Part shown: positions 29,421 through 38,169 of the stretch, piece by piece
Numbering within the stretch: the first letter of the stretch is position 1
Layout: the number at the start of each line of letters is the position of its first letter
The notes under the pieces: model-generated
Told to the model about the DNA's origin: nothing
Seen by the model: the letters and a program-made list of their open reading frames with translations, nothing else
Database searches by the model: none
NCBI RefSeq assembly: GCF_028595305.1
Contig: NZ_JAQQXS010000018.1
Location: 20,179-84,178 of the forward strand
Origin: Roseateles koreensis
Lineage (GTDB): Bacteria > Pseudomonadota > Gammaproteobacteria > Burkholderiales > Burkholderiaceae_C
Direction: 5' to 3'
DNA: 64,000 nucleotides
Made by a program: the position numbers and the translations under genes

Positions 29421-30247
29421 GCGAGATTACGCCGCAGCCAGGCGCTGAAACTGTCGGCCAAAGCCACCAGTGCGATAAACACCAACAGCATGGTGGAAAC
29501 CTCCTGGCCCTGAAACATCTTCAAGGACGAATCAAGTTGCTGGCCCAGGCCGCCAGCCCCCACAAATCCCAAGACCACGGAGGAGCGAATGGCACACTCC
29601 CAGCGGTACACCGTATAACTACTCAGTTCAGCGGCATTCTGCGGCAGCAGCCCATACGCAAAGGCCTGCAGACGCCCGGCACCGTTGCGCAGCAAGGCCT
29701 GGCTGGCTTCGGCTTCACCGCTCTCCAGCACCTCGGCATAGACCTTGCCCAACATGCCGGCGTAGGTCAGCGCAATCGCCAGCACACCGGCCGTCGGGCC
29801 CAACCCCACCACACGCACAAAGATCAAGGCCCAAATCAACTCCGGCACGCTGCGCAGGACCGTCAGCAGACCGCGCACGCCCTGACGCAGAACCGCTGGC
29901 CCCCAGGCCATGCGGCCACTGAGCGCAGAGATCGACAAACTGCGGGTGGCCAACAGCGCCAACGGGATGGCCAGGACCAGCGCCAGGCTAACACCCACTG
30001 TCGCCATGGCCACCGTGCGCCAAGCCTCCTTGGCGACCAGGGTCAAAAACTCCGGCGCGCTGGCGGGCGGGAAGAACTGCGAAAGATAGCGCCGCGTCAC
30101 CGCCAGATTGCTCGGGTCGAACAAAACCCAGGGTTTGAATTCCGTCGCAGCACCCAAGGGCCAGCACAGCGCCAGCACCGCCAGGCACCCAAACAAGCGC
30201 CCCAGCCAGGCTGGATCACGCAAGGCGGGATGCGGGCGCGTCGTCAC
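29417..30247 (-). CDS. PhnE-family ABC transporter permease (first copy)
   Basis: 276-aa permease. A GTG at 30247 with GGGGAGA upstream is chosen as start, 16 nt after the ATPase gene. The longer frame reaching 30421 lies inside that gene and has no homology. Features are one TM near residues 15-33, the periplasmic FFPPASAPEFL segment, and the permease domain with SVVLGFVGAGGLGQQL. It shares the FFPP and GAGGLGQ landmarks with its neighbour, which points to an ancestral duplication. Confidence 0.85.
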   Translation of the reverse strand: MTTRPHPALRDPAWLGRLFGCLAVLALCWPLGAATEFKPWVLFDPSNLAVTRRYLSQFFPPASAPEFLTLVAKEAWRTVAMATVGVSLALVLAIPLALLATRSLSISALSGRMAWGPAVLRQGVRGLLTVLRSVPELIWALIFVRVVGLGPTAGVLAIALTYAGMLGKVYAEVLESGEAEASQALLRNGAGRLQAFAYGLLPQNAAELSSYTVYRWECAIRSSVVLGFVGAGGLGQQLDSSLKMFQGQEVSTMLLVFIALVALADSFSAWLRRNLA

Positions 30248-30263
30248 AGCAGTCTCCCCGACA

Positions 30264-31136
30264 TCACCGGCATTGCAAGGGAACTTCGGGCGGGTTGAAC
30301 AGGGCAGCGTCCTCCACTCGCTCGACCGCCTCGGCTTGCGGCGGATCGAGCAACTCCGACTCATGCTGGGCATAGAGCCGAGACAGCAGCGCAGGCGTGA
30401 CCGCCGTGGCGGGCAGGTCAAACACCAAGCGCCCCTCCCTCAGGCCCAGCACACGCGGAAAATGCGCCAGCGCCATCTCCACCTGATGCAGCGAGCACAC
30501 CAGCGTCACCCCGCGCGCCCGGGCCTCACCGCACAGGCTGGCCATGGCTTGCTGGGCACGGTGCGGGTCCAGGGCCGACAGCGGTTCATCCACCAGCCAA
30601 AGCCGGGCATCGCTCAACAAGGCACGCGCCAGGCCGACACGCTGACGCTCCCCCCCCGACAAATGATCGACCCGGTCAAACAGCTTATCTGCCAGATCGA
30701 ATCGATGCAGGGCGGCCTGCGCCGCCTCAAGTTCGGTGGGGTAGAACAAAGACGCAATGCTGCGCGCCAGACTCCACCGGGCGAGGCGCCCCGCCAAAAC
30801 CGCCGTCACCACCCGCTGACGCGGGGGCAATGGTGGCGTTTGTGGCGCCAGAAACAATTGCCCGCGCCAGCGCTGCAAGGCGCGGCGGGGCATACGCCAA
30901 GGCTGCACGGCCTGCCATGTCAGGGTGCCGCTGTCGGGCCGCACTGCGCAGGCCAGCACCTGCAGCAGAGTCGTTTTTCCGGCGCCCGAGGGGCCGATGA
31001 CCGCCACCTGCTCACCTTCGGCGAACTGAATGCTCAGGTCCTGAAGAATCGGCGCGACGTTAGCGCCCCACTTCCCGGGCTGCTGTGCACGCGGACCAAG
31101 GGGCCGGTCGACACGCAGTTGTTGAAGCTCAAGCAT
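30264..31136 (-). CDS. PhnC-family ABC transporter ATP-binding protein
   Basis: 290-aa ATPase energising the importer. Walker A GPSGAGKTT is near residue 49, signature LSGGERQRVGLARAL near 160, Walker B LWLVDEPLSALDP near 181, and the H-loop CSLHQ near 215. It is somewhat longer than E. coli PhnC, with extra sequence at both ends. It lies between the binding protein (17-nt gap) and the first permease. No phosphonate-lyase (phn C-P) genes are in the window, so phosphonate uptake is not supported by context. Confidence 0.88.
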   Translation of the reverse strand: MLELQQLRVDRPLGPRAQQPGKWGANVAPILQDLSIQFAEGEQVAVIGPSGAGKTTLLQVLACAVRPDSGTLTWQAVQPWRMPRRALQRWRGQLFLAPQTPPLPPRQRVVTAVLAGRLARWSLARSIASLFYPTELEAAQAALHRFDLADKLFDRVDHLSGGERQRVGLARALLSDARLWLVDEPLSALDPHRAQQAMASLCGEARARGVTLVCSLHQVEMALAHFPRVLGLREGRLVFDLPATAVTPALLSRLYAQHESELLDPPQAEAVERVEDAALFNPPEVPLQCR

Positions 31137-31153
31137 GAATCAAGAAATCCGGC

Positions 31154-32035
31154 TCACAGCAGTCCCGCGCTACGGGCTGCGGCCTCAATGCCCTTGTAGT
31201 TATCCGCCTGAGTCGGCACGAAGCGGGTGGCGCGCTGGAGATCCAAAATCTCTTTGCCGACCGCGGTGTCGCGGTTCAGGTTCAAGAGCGCTGCTTTGAG
31301 TTTTTCGCGCTGTGCGGCGGGCATGTCAGCATGTACGCTCCAGTTGTAGTCGAAATAGGCCGGTGTGGTGTAGAACACGTGCAACTTGTCGGCGTCAACC
31401 TTTTTCTCAGTGACGAATTTTTCCCATACCGAGATATTCAAAGCCCCGGCCTGAACCTTGCCGGCGGCCACGGCGGCGATGGTGGCGTCATGCGCGCCGC
31501 TGTAGGCTACTCGGCGAAAATCCTTCTCCGGGCTGAGCCCTGCCTGCAGCACAAAATTGCGCGGCATCAAGTGGCCGGAGGTCGAGCTCTGCGAGCCAAA
31601 ACTCACATCGCGGCCTTTCAGATCGGCCAGGGATTTGATGCTGGGGTCGGCGGTGATGAACACCGAGCGGAACTTGCTGTCTTCTTCACGCTGCACTAAC
31701 GGAATAATCTTGCCGCCCGAGCGCACATTGGCCTGCACAAAGGTGAAGCCCCCGAACCAGGCCATGTCCACCTTCTTGTTGACCAAGGCCTCCACAGCGG
31801 CCGCGTAGTCGGTCACCGGGGTGTACTCCACCTTCACGCCGTTGCCCAACTGCGCTTCGATGTAGCGCATGAGGGGCGCGGCTTTGCGGGCCAACTCGGT
31901 GGGGGATTCATCAGGGATCGCCGTGACGCGAAACACCGTGGTCTGAGCTTGGGCATGCAGCCCGCTGACCAGCAGCACCGCAGCGCACAAGCTTTGGGCG
32001 ATGAGTTGACGACGACGTGACGATTCTTTGGGCAT
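31154..32035 (-). CDS. PhnD-family periplasmic binding protein, putative selenium-oxyanion transporter
   Basis: 293-aa exported binding protein. A twin-Arg-like or basic N-region MPKESSRRRQ, a hydrophobic segment and an HAQA cleavage site are followed by the mature start QTTVFRVTAIPDESP. PhnD-family landmarks are ARKAAPLMRYIEAQLG, VDMAWFGGFTFVQA, and SGHLMPRNFV near residue 165. It is divergent from selD. From memory, a branch of this family found beside selD is annotated as putative selenate-binding (TIGR04553), which fits this context. The ligand could also be selenite, phosphite or phosphonate. MPKESS at 32035 is taken as start. Confidence 0.8.
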   Translation of the reverse strand: MPKESSRRRQLIAQSLCAAVLLVSGLHAQAQTTVFRVTAIPDESPTELARKAAPLMRYIEAQLGNGVKVEYTPVTDYAAAVEALVNKKVDMAWFGGFTFVQANVRSGGKIIPLVQREEDSKFRSVFITADPSIKSLADLKGRDVSFGSQSSTSGHLMPRNFVLQAGLSPEKDFRRVAYSGAHDATIAAVAAGKVQAGALNISVWEKFVTEKKVDADKLHVFYTTPAYFDYNWSVHADMPAAQREKLKAALLNLNRDTAVGKEILDLQRATRFVPTQADNYKGIEAAARSAGLL

Positions 32036-32325
32036 GACAAATCTCGATGGCGCGGATGAAGGCGAATGAATTCGGGCGAAGTACGCGCACTGGCGCGCAG
32101 ACATTCGCGTTCGGTCTTTCAGCAAGAGCGCGATTATCGGAGCCAATCGCCCACGGCAAGCGCAGGCGCGGCAAAAAGTACCCGGCCGTTGCCGCTATGC
32201 TGGCACCATTTGCAGACCACCCATGTCTTCTGCGTCTCAGGTTTGCGCCTCGTTGGCCCGCCTGAAATGTGCAGCGTATCCAAAAAGACAGGGGCGGCTC
32301 GATTCCGTTTTTTGGGAGCGCCAGC
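32036..32325. promoter_or_regulatory. Divergent intergenic region between the PhnD-type gene and selD
   Basis: 290 nt carrying promoters for both directions. On the minus strand GATAAT (in CCGATAATCGCG, near 32130) could serve the transporter. On the plus strand TATGCT near 32190-32195 could serve selD. A short open frame from 32223 overlaps selD out of frame and looks incidental. No known riboswitch is recognised. Confidence 0.4.
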
Positions 32326-33399
32326 ATGGCCAACATGTCAACTTCTCATGGCGAACCTCGCCTGACTTCACTTTCACACGGCGGCGGCTGCGGTTGCAAG
32401 ATTGCGCCGGGCGTATTGTCCGAGATTCTCAAGGGCACCACCGCCTTACCCATTCCGCCCGAGTTGATGGTAGGCATCGAAACCGCAGACGATGCGGCGG
32501 TCTACAAACTCAATGACGAACAAGCGCTGATCGCGACGACCGACTTTTTCATGCCCATTGTCGACGATCCCTTCGACTTCGGGCGCATTGCCGCCACCAA
32601 TGCCATCAGCGACGTGTATGCCATGGGCGGTCGCCCCATCATGGCGCTGGCCCTGGTGGGCATGCCGATCAATGTGCTGTCCACCGACACGATCGGCCGC
32701 ATCCTGGAGGGCGGTGCCTCCGTGTGCCGGGCGGCAGGAATTCCCATCGCCGGGGGGCATACCATTGATTCGGTCGAGCCTATTTATGGCTTGGTCGCCT
32801 TGGGGCTGGTTCACCCCAAGCGCGTCAAGCGCAACGCGGATGCGCGCGCCGGTGACGTGCTGATCCTGGGCAAGCCCCTGGGCGTGGGCGTGATGTCTGC
32901 CGCGCTGAAAAAAGAACAACTCACGCCCGAGGCCTACGCGCTGATGATGAGCGTAACCACCCAACTCAACACACCCGGCCCCGATCTGGCCGCCCTGCCC
33001 GGCGTGCACGCCATGACAGACGTGACGGGATTCGGGCTTGCGGGCCATGCCTTGGAATTGGCCCGGGGCTCAGGTCTGCAAGTGCAACTGGCGTGGCCGC
33101 AAGTGCCGTTGCTGGATGGCGTTGCTGCCTTGGCGGAGCGCGGCCTGGTCACCGGTGCCTCGGGCCGCAATTGGGCAGCCTACGGGCATGACGTCGAACT
33201 GACTGGTCAACTCAGCGGCACGGCGCAAGCCTTGCTGAGCGATCCGCAAACGAGTGGCGGCCTATTGGTGTCGTGCAAGCCAAATGCCGTCAGCGACGTT
33301 CTGACGCTTTTTGCCCGGCACGGCTTCAGGCAAGCCGCCGTGGTGGGCCAGGTGGCCGAGCGGGCGGCAGGCGCCCCTGCCCTGCGCGTGATGGGCTGA
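32326..33399 (+). CDS. selD: Selenide, water dikinase (selenophosphate synthetase)
   Basis: 357-aa ATP-dependent enzyme making selenophosphate, the selenium donor for selenocysteine or 2-selenouridine in tRNA. The glycine-rich loop HGGGCGCK contains active-site Cys22 and Lys25, equivalent to E. coli Cys17 and Lys20, so this is a Cys rather than Sec form. TTDFFMPIVDDPFDFGRIAATNAISDVYAMGG and the C-terminal SDPQTSGGLL motifs are present. The start at 32326 has GGGAG 7 nt upstream. selA, selB, selC or mnmH are not in the window, so the end use of selenium is unknown. It is followed by a bidirectional terminator. Confidence 0.96.
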   Translation: MANMSTSHGEPRLTSLSHGGGCGCKIAPGVLSEILKGTTALPIPPELMVGIETADDAAVYKLNDEQALIATTDFFMPIVDDPFDFGRIAATNAISDVYAMGGRPIMALALVGMPINVLSTDTIGRILEGGASVCRAAGIPIAGGHTIDSVEPIYGLVALGLVHPKRVKRNADARAGDVLILGKPLGVGVMSAALKKEQLTPEAYALMMSVTTQLNTPGPDLAALPGVHAMTDVTGFGLAGHALELARGSGLQVQLAWPQVPLLDGVAALAERGLVTGASGRNWAAYGHDVELTGQLSGTAQALLSDPQTSGGLLVSCKPNAVSDVLTLFARHGFRQAAVVGQVAERAAGAPALRVMG

Positions 33400-33429
33400 G
33401 CAGCACCGCCCTTCTGTTGAGCGCCCAAG

Positions 33430-33457
33430 AAAAAAGCCGCCCGAGGGCGGCTTTTTT
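33430..33457. terminator. Bidirectional terminator between selD and the OmpA-like gene
   Basis: AAAAAAGCCGCCC and GGGCGGCTTTTTT pair with a very short loop. T-tracts exist on both strands, serving the two convergent genes. Confidence 0.85.
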
Positions 33458-33472
33458 ATGATCTGACCACGA

Positions 33473-33976
33473 TCAGTCGATCAGTCGAATCTCCACACGG
33501 CGGGCCTGCTCAGCGGGGCCGTCAGCCAATGCCGACTCAGGCTTGCGCAGCAGCACGCGCGCAGGATCCACGCCCGCGTCCTTCAGGGCATTGCGGGCCG
33601 CCACAGCACGGGCCTTGGCCAAGGCTGCATTCTTGGCGGGATCGCCGCTGGCATCATGAAAGCCAGCAATCACGACCTTGCGGCCGGGTGCAGCCAGCAG
33701 CGCCTCAACAGCCCTCGCCATTTCAGCGCCAGCTTCTGCCGGCACGGCAGCAGCTGCCGTTGCAAAAAACACGGTGCCCACCAGATCGCCACCCAAGGGG
33801 ACGTCGATCATCACGACTTCTTCTTCAACCATCACTTCAACGGCCGGCTTGACCGCACTGCGGTGCATCTGGTTGAAAACGACCCGGCCTACCAGGACCA
33901 GCAGCACGGCGGCAACCACCAGGCCCACGATCCAAAGCGCTGCGCGCTGGTTGTCGTCTTGTTGTTCAGCTGACAT
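33473..33976 (-). CDS. Membrane-anchored OmpA/MotB-domain protein, small
   Basis: 167-aa protein. A single TM helix (about residues 13-31) is followed by an Asp/Glu/Val-rich segment and an OmpA-like C-terminal domain (about 55-167). The peptidoglycan-binding residues appear kept in altered form: Asp in GFHDASGDPAKN and Arg in LAKARAVAARNAL, ending ARRVEIRLID. The usual GHTD motif reads GFHD. With an uncleaved N-anchor it would sit in the inner membrane reaching peptidoglycan, like MotB. I see no motor genes nearby, and its role is unknown. A TAGAAT box lies about 50 nt upstream. Confidence 0.75.
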   Translation of the reverse strand: MSAEQQDDNQRAALWIVGLVVAAVLLVLVGRVVFNQMHRSAVKPAVEVMVEEEVVMIDVPLGGDLVGTVFFATAAAAVPAEAGAEMARAVEALLAAPGRKVVIAGFHDASGDPAKNAALAKARAVAARNALKDAGVDPARVLLRKPESALADGPAEQARRVEIRLID

Positions 33977-34027
33977 GAAAACTCCAAAGAAGAAAAAGTT
34001 GCGGATTCAAAAAAATGGGTTGCGCGC

Positions 34028-34033
34028 ATTCTA
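34028..34033 (-). promoter_or_regulatory. Candidate -10 box (TAGAAT) of the OmpA-like gene
   Basis: TAGAATGCGC on the minus strand, 51 nt before the ATG at 33976. Confidence 0.4.
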
Positions 34034-34083
34034 GAGGCCACCGATGACCTGCTCACAGGCCACACACAGAACGTGTTGGCCTT

Positions 34084-34329
34084 CTAACGCCGACTTTTGC
34101 CCTCGTCTTGTCCCAAAGCATTCATGGAGCGCGCGCGGCGTTGCGCCTTTTTTTCATCCATCTGGCGCATGGCCTGACGCTGCGTCCAGCCACTGGCGTC
34201 GGCCCAAGACCACCACACCACGGCCAAGGCGAAGGGAAGGCCCACCCACCACCAACTCCAAGTGGCCACCGGCGTCCACTCCAACAATTTCAAGATCAAC
34301 AGGATCACTCCGATCGACACAAACCACAT
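34084..34329 (-). CDS. Small Trp-rich membrane protein
   Basis: 81-aa protein with eight Trp residues. Two hydrophobic helices (about residues 3-15 and 23-43; WSWWWVGLPFALAVVWWSWAD) are followed by a conserved TQRQAMRQMDEKKAQRR-type basic amphipathic segment. This matches the 'small Trp-rich protein' family I recall for Burkholderiales (TIGR04438), whose function is unknown. GGGAGAAAAGT precedes the ATG, a usable ribosome site. Confidence 0.75.
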   Translation of the reverse strand: MWFVSIGVILLILKLLEWTPVATWSWWWVGLPFALAVVWWSWADASGWTQRQAMRQMDEKKAQRRARSMNALGQDEGKSRR

Positions 34330-34363
34330 GACTTTTCTCCCGTCTCAAGGCATCGCCTGGCCC

Positions 34364-34369
34364 TAGAAT
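34364..34369 (+). promoter_or_regulatory. Candidate -10 box (TAGAAT) of the cytochrome c gene
   Basis: CTAGAATC, 88 nt before the cytochrome ATG. The near-palindrome could also serve the opposite strand. Confidence 0.4.
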
Positions 34370-34457
34370 CAATTCGAACAGCTTGCGGCGGACTTTAGTT
34401 CACATCAAGCTGCGGGAAATAGATGTTCTCACCGCCTTTTGAAAGGAAAAGTTAAAG

Positions 34458-34781
34458 ATGCGCTCCATCAAGCAGAACTTGTTGCTCCTGTCTGCCGGCC
34501 TGACGGTCAGCCTGCTGGCCAGCCCAGCGTTTGCCAGCCTCGAATTGGCCCAGAAAAAGAACTGCCTGGCTTGCCATGCCGTAGACAAGAAGGTTGTCGG
34601 CCCCTCCTACAAGGATGTGGCTGCCAAGTACGCCAAGGACAAAGACGCTGTGGCCAAACTGTCAGGCAAAATCTTGAAAGGCGGTTCCGGCGTTTGGGGC
34701 CCCGTGCCCATGCCCGCCAACACGCAGGTCAATGAAGCCGAAGCCAAGCAATTGGCCACCTGGGTACTGAGCGTCAAGTAA
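34458..34781 (+). CDS. Class I c-type cytochrome (c551/c552-like)
   Basis: 107-aa periplasmic electron carrier. A signal peptide ends ASPAFA-S near residue 26. The single haem motif CLACH is at residues 36-40, and the likely axial Met is at 85 in GPVPMPAN. Length and spacing match small monohaem cytochromes of the c551/c8 type that shuttle electrons to terminal oxidases or denitrification enzymes. An AAAGGAA ribosome site precedes the ATG. It is monocistronic, followed by a terminator. Confidence 0.9.
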   Translation: MRSIKQNLLLLSAGLTVSLLASPAFASLELAQKKNCLACHAVDKKVVGPSYKDVAAKYAKDKDAVAKLSGKILKGGSGVWGPVPMPANTQVNEAEAKQLATWVLSVK

Positions 34782-34799
34782 GACCTTCCCAGAACGAAC

Positions 34800-34828
34800 A
34801 AAAGGCCCGCGAGGGCCTTTTGCTTTTT
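34800..34828. terminator. Bidirectional terminator between the cytochrome c gene and acsA
   Basis: AAAAGGCCC and GGGCCTTTT with a GCGA loop, then GCTTTTT on the plus strand. The minus strand also gives a T-rich tail, about 100 nt past acsA. Confidence 0.8.
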
Positions 34829-34877
34829 GTGCGACCGCTGATTGGGCCGATTGTGTTCGACTGCTTGTGCGACCGCT
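34827..34877. repeat. 13-nt direct repeat downstream of acsA
   Basis: TTGTGCGACCGCT occurs at 34827-34839 and again at 34865-34877, in the noncoding strip between the terminator and the acsA stop. Confidence 0.6.
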
Positions 34878-34921
34878 TTTCAGCGATCGCTCGGTCTTCG
34901 GTCTGTCTTGCGTAAATACGC

Positions 34922-36883
34922 TCAGTACGCCTGCCCCAATTGCTCCAAGATGGCCGGGTTCTCCAATGTGCTGGTGTCCTGCGTCACGGACTCGCCCTTG
35001 GCAACGTTGCGCAGCAGGCGGCGCATGATCTTGCCGCTGCGGGTCTTGGGCAGGTTGTCGCCGAAGCGGATGTCCTTGGGCTTGGCGATCGGGCCAATTT
35101 CCTTGGCCACCCAATCGCGCAATTGTTTAGCGATGGCCTTGGCCTCATCTCCATGGGGGCGCGCACGCTTGAGCACCACAAAGGCGCAGATGGCCTCGCC
35201 CGTGGTGTCGTCGGGGCGGCCCACCACAGCCGCCTCGGCCACCAACTCGGTGCAGCTGACCAGGGCCGATTCGATTTCCATCGTACCCATGCGGTGGCCG
35301 GACACATTGAGCACGTCATCGATGCGCCCGGTGATGGTGAAGTAACCGGTGTCGGCATCGCGGATCGCACCGTCGCCGGCCAAATAGTAACCCTTGAGCT
35401 CAGCAGGGTAGTAGCTGCTCTTGAAGCGTTCGGGATCGTTCCAGATAGTACGGATCATCGAGGGCCACGGCTTCTTCACCACCAGGATACCGCCTTGGCC
35501 ATTGGGCACATCGTTGCCCAGTTCGTCCACGATGGCCGTGGTGATGCCCGGGAACGGCAGCGTGCAAGAGCCCGGCACCAGCGGCGTGGCGCCCGGCAAC
35601 GGCGTGATCATGTGGCCGCCGGTCTCGGTTTGCCAGAAGGTATCCACGATCGGGCAACGGCTGCCGCCCACATGCTTGTGGTACCACTCCCAGGCGGCCG
35701 GGTTGATGGGCTCGCCCACGGAACCCAGCAGGCGCAAGCTACTCAGGTCATAACGGGCCGGATGCACGGCCTCGCTGCCTTCAGCGGCCTTGATCAGCGA
35801 ACGGATGGCCGTGGGCGCTGTGTAGAACACGGTGACCTTGTGCTTCTCGATCATCTGCCAGAAGCGCCCGGCATCCGGGTAGGTGGGCACGCCTTCGAAG
35901 ACGATTTCGGTGCCACCCAAAGCCAACGGGCCGTAGGTGATGTAGCTGTGACCGGTCACCCAGCCTATGTCGGCGGTGCACCAGAACACATCGCTGTCTT
36001 GCAGGTCGAAGGTCCACTTCGTGGTCAGCGCCGCGTGCAGCAGATAGCCGCCAGTGCTGTGCTGCACGCCCTTGGGCTTGCCGGTAGAACCGGATGTATA
36101 GAGCAGGAACAGCGGATGCTCGGCCTCAACCCATTCGGGCTCACAGGTGCTGGCCTGGCCTTGCGTCACGTCATGCAGCCAGAGGTCGCGACCTTCCACC
36201 CAATTGATCTTGCCGCCGGTGCGTTTGTAAACAATCACGTCTTTCAGGGTCGGGCAGCTACCGCCTTCCAGCGCCTCATCAACAATTGCTTTCAACGGCA
36301 AGGCCTTGCCACCGCGTTGTTGTTCGTCGGCGGTGATCACCATGACGGCGCCAGCGTCTTGAATGCGGTCGCGCAGGCTCTGCGCCGAGAAGCCTCCAAA
36401 CACCACCGAATGGGTGGCGCCGATGCGCGCACAGGCTTGCATGGCGGCCACGCCCTCGACGGACATGGACATATAGATGACCACGCGGTCACCCTTCTTC
36501 ACGCCACGCGCTTTGAGCGCATTGGCCAATTGCGCCACACGCGTCAGCAATTCGCTGTAGCTGACCCGTGCCACAGCGCCGTCGTCAGCCTCGAAGATCA
36601 GCGCCGTTTTGTCACCCTTGCCGGCCTCGATATGGCGGTCCAGGCAGTTGTAAGACGCATTCAGTCGGCCATCGGCAAACCATTTGAAGAAAGGCGCCTC
36701 GCTGCTATCCAGCACCTGGGTGAACGGGGTTTTCCAGCTGATGAATTCACGGGCCAAACGCGCCCAGTAGCCTTCATAGTCTCGGTCGGCCTCGTCAACC
36801 AGCGATTGGTAGGCGGCCATGCCTTTGACATGAGCGTTAGCCTGCCATTCGGCACTGGGCTGATAAAGGGCGGTCTGAGTCAT
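34922..36883 (-). CDS. acsA: Acetyl-CoA synthetase
   Basis: 653-aa AMP-forming enzyme activating acetate. The ATP/AMP motif [17 protein letters not shown] is near residue 265, the [11 protein letters not shown] motif near 415, and the C-terminal lysine acetylation site [14 protein letters not shown] near 610. The start at 36883 (MTQTALYQP) follows an AGAGGAGA site; an ATG 33 nt upstream is less likely. It is a single-gene unit. A Pat/CobB-type acetylation control is expected from the family. An HDAC-family deacetylase is encoded at 50196-51131 but nothing links the two directly. Confidence 0.96.
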   Translation of the reverse strand: MTQTALYQPSAEWQANAHVKGMAAYQSLVDEADRDYEGYWARLAREFISWKTPFTQVLDSSEAPFFKWFADGRLNASYNCLDRHIEAGKGDKTALIFEADDGAVARVSYSELLTRVAQLANALKARGVKKGDRVVIYMSMSVEGVAAMQACARIGATHSVVFGGFSAQSLRDRIQDAGAVMVITADEQQRGGKALPLKAIVDEALEGGSCPTLKDVIVYKRTGGKINWVEGRDLWLHDVTQGQASTCEPEWVEAEHPLFLLYTSGSTGKPKGVQHSTGGYLLHAALTTKWTFDLQDSDVFWCTADIGWVTGHSYITYGPLALGGTEIVFEGVPTYPDAGRFWQMIEKHKVTVFYTAPTAIRSLIKAAEGSEAVHPARYDLSSLRLLGSVGEPINPAAWEWYHKHVGGSRCPIVDTFWQTETGGHMITPLPGATPLVPGSCTLPFPGITTAIVDELGNDVPNGQGGILVVKKPWPSMIRTIWNDPERFKSSYYPAELKGYYLAGDGAIRDADTGYFTITGRIDDVLNVSGHRMGTMEIESALVSCTELVAEAAVVGRPDDTTGEAICAFVVLKRARPHGDEAKAIAKQLRDWVAKEIGPIAKPKDIRFGDNLPKTRSGKIMRRLLRNVAKGESVTQDTSTLENPAILEQLGQAY

Positions 36884-37070
36884 GAGTCTGTCTCCTCTGA
36901 AGGGGGTAATTGGCAATAAGCAATGGCCCCGAACGCCGGGCGTCCAACTTGGCCTTGCCGCAACTGTGCCTCGTGTCTCTGACGAAGCGCTTACTCAAAG
37001 CCTGATCGGCGTCGGCGGGCCCGAAAAGTATCGAAGTCGGCCAGCGCACGGCGCCCCCCGTGCGCCTCAC

Positions 37071-37076
37071 TAGAAT
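37071..37076 (+). promoter_or_regulatory. Candidate -10 box (TAGAAT) of the YqhA-family gene
   Basis: TAGAATCG lies 32 nt before the ATG at 37109. Confidence 0.45.
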
Positions 37077-37108
37077 CGCCCCACATCCATTGCAAGAAGC
37101 CTCCCACC

Positions 37109-37765
37109 ATGCCGAGCCCCAAGCTGCCTCACGCCGCGCAACGCCTGCGCCCCCTGCCCAAGCTGATGTTTGCCAGTCGCTGGCTGCAGTTGCCGCTTTA
37201 TCTGGGCCTGATCCTGGCGCAGGCGGTATATGTCTACCAGTTCTGGACAGAGTTGGTCCACTTGATCGAGGCCGCATTCGGACACCAGGAGGCACTGGCA
37301 ACACTCGTCAAAAGTATCGGCTACAAGGCCGCGGCCATCAAGGATGTAGCCGGTGCGGTGATTGGTTATGAGCCCATCGCCAAGCTCAACGAGACCATTT
37401 TGATGCTGGTGGTACTCGGGCTGATCGACGTGGTGATGATCTCCAACCTGCTCATCATGGTGATTGTGGGCGGCTACGAAACTTTCGTTTCACGCATGGA
37501 CCTGGACGGCCACCCCGACCAGCCGGAATGGCTGAACCATGTGAACGCCTCGGTGCTCAAGGTCAAGCTGGCGATGGCCATCATTGGCATTTCGTCCATT
37601 CACCTGCTCAAGACCTTCATCAACGCCGACAACTACGATGAAAAGACCTTGATGTGGCAGACGCTGATCCACCTGACTTTTCTGGCTTCCGCCATCGCCA
37701 TCGCTTACACCGACCGCCTGCTCAGCGCCGGCTATATACACAAGCCCGCTGACGCCCCGCATTGA
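37109..37765 (+). CDS. UPF0114 (YqhA) family membrane protein
   Basis: 218-aa inner-membrane protein. It has hydrophobic segments near residues 25-45, 98-122, 145-165 and 180-200. The conserved stretches [16 protein letters not shown] and [13 protein letters not shown] are typical of UPF0114/TIGR00645. Function is unknown in the family; a channel or transport role has been suggested but not shown. It is longer than E. coli YqhA, mainly at the N-terminus. It converges on the mnh operon with a 19-nt gap. Confidence 0.85.
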   Translation: MPSPKLPHAAQRLRPLPKLMFASRWLQLPLYLGLILAQAVYVYQFWTELVHLIEAAFGHQEALATLVKSIGYKAAAIKDVAGAVIGYEPIAKLNETILMLVVLGLIDVVMISNLLIMVIVGGYETFVSRMDLDGHPDQPEWLNHVNASVLKVKLAMAIIGISSIHLLKTFINADNYDEKTLMWQTLIHLTFLASAIAIAYTDRLLSAGYIHKPADAPH

Positions 37766-37784
37766 GCGCTGAAGCCGCAGCGAT

Positions 37785-38165
37785 TCAGCGCGGCTCGGCC
37801 GATGCTTTGGCCGATGCTTCGGCCGCTGCCGGGTCAGCGGGCAAGCCGCATTGCGATGGCAGCTTCAGGTGCAAGCCGGCCTTGGCCAGGAGGTTGGCCG
37901 ACACCGGCGCTGTGACAAACAAGAACAAGGTGATGAGCAACTCGTGCAGGCCACGCCCACCTTGTGTCCAGTGGACCGCCAAGCTAGCCAGCAACACGCC
38001 GCCCACGCCCAGGGTCGTGGCCTTGGTCGGTGCGTGCAGGCGCATGAAAAAATCTGAAAAACGCAGCATCCCGATGGCGCCCACCAGGGAGAAAACGCCG
38101 CCGATGACCAGCAGGGTTGCGATGGCAATTTGCCAAGCCCAATGCAATTCGTTCAAGGGTGCCAT
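37785..38165 (-). CDS. mnhG: Cation/proton antiporter subunit G
   Basis: 126-aa subunit of the multi-subunit Mnh/Mrp/Pha antiporter. Three TM helices are present, with the family motif FSLVGAIGMLRFSDFFMRLHAPTKATTLG near residues 24-52. The C-terminal tail is Ala/Ser-rich and encoded by a short GGCCGATGC-type repeat. It is the last gene of the operon, 4 nt after mnhF. Confidence 0.9.
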   Translation of the reverse strand: MAPLNELHWAWQIAIATLLVIGGVFSLVGAIGMLRFSDFFMRLHAPTKATTLGVGGVLLASLAVHWTQGGRGLHELLITLFLFVTAPVSANLLAKAGLHLKLPSQCGLPADPAAAEASAKASAEPR

Positions 38166-38169
38166 CCGC

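Noticed and set aside
28560..31136. Phosphonate uptake and degradation locus
   Set aside because: Only transporter genes are present; no C-P lyase or phosphonatase genes occur, and selD adjacency argues for a different substrate.
32263..32265. In-frame TGA upstream of selD as a possible selenocysteine codon
   Set aside because: The selD start at 32326 has a good ribosome site and matches family N-termini; nothing downstream resembles a bacterial SECIS element by eye.
32223..32516. 97-codon frame overlapping the selD 5' region as a leader peptide
   Set aside because: It is out of frame with selD, lacks a clear ribosome site, and runs deep into the selD coding region.
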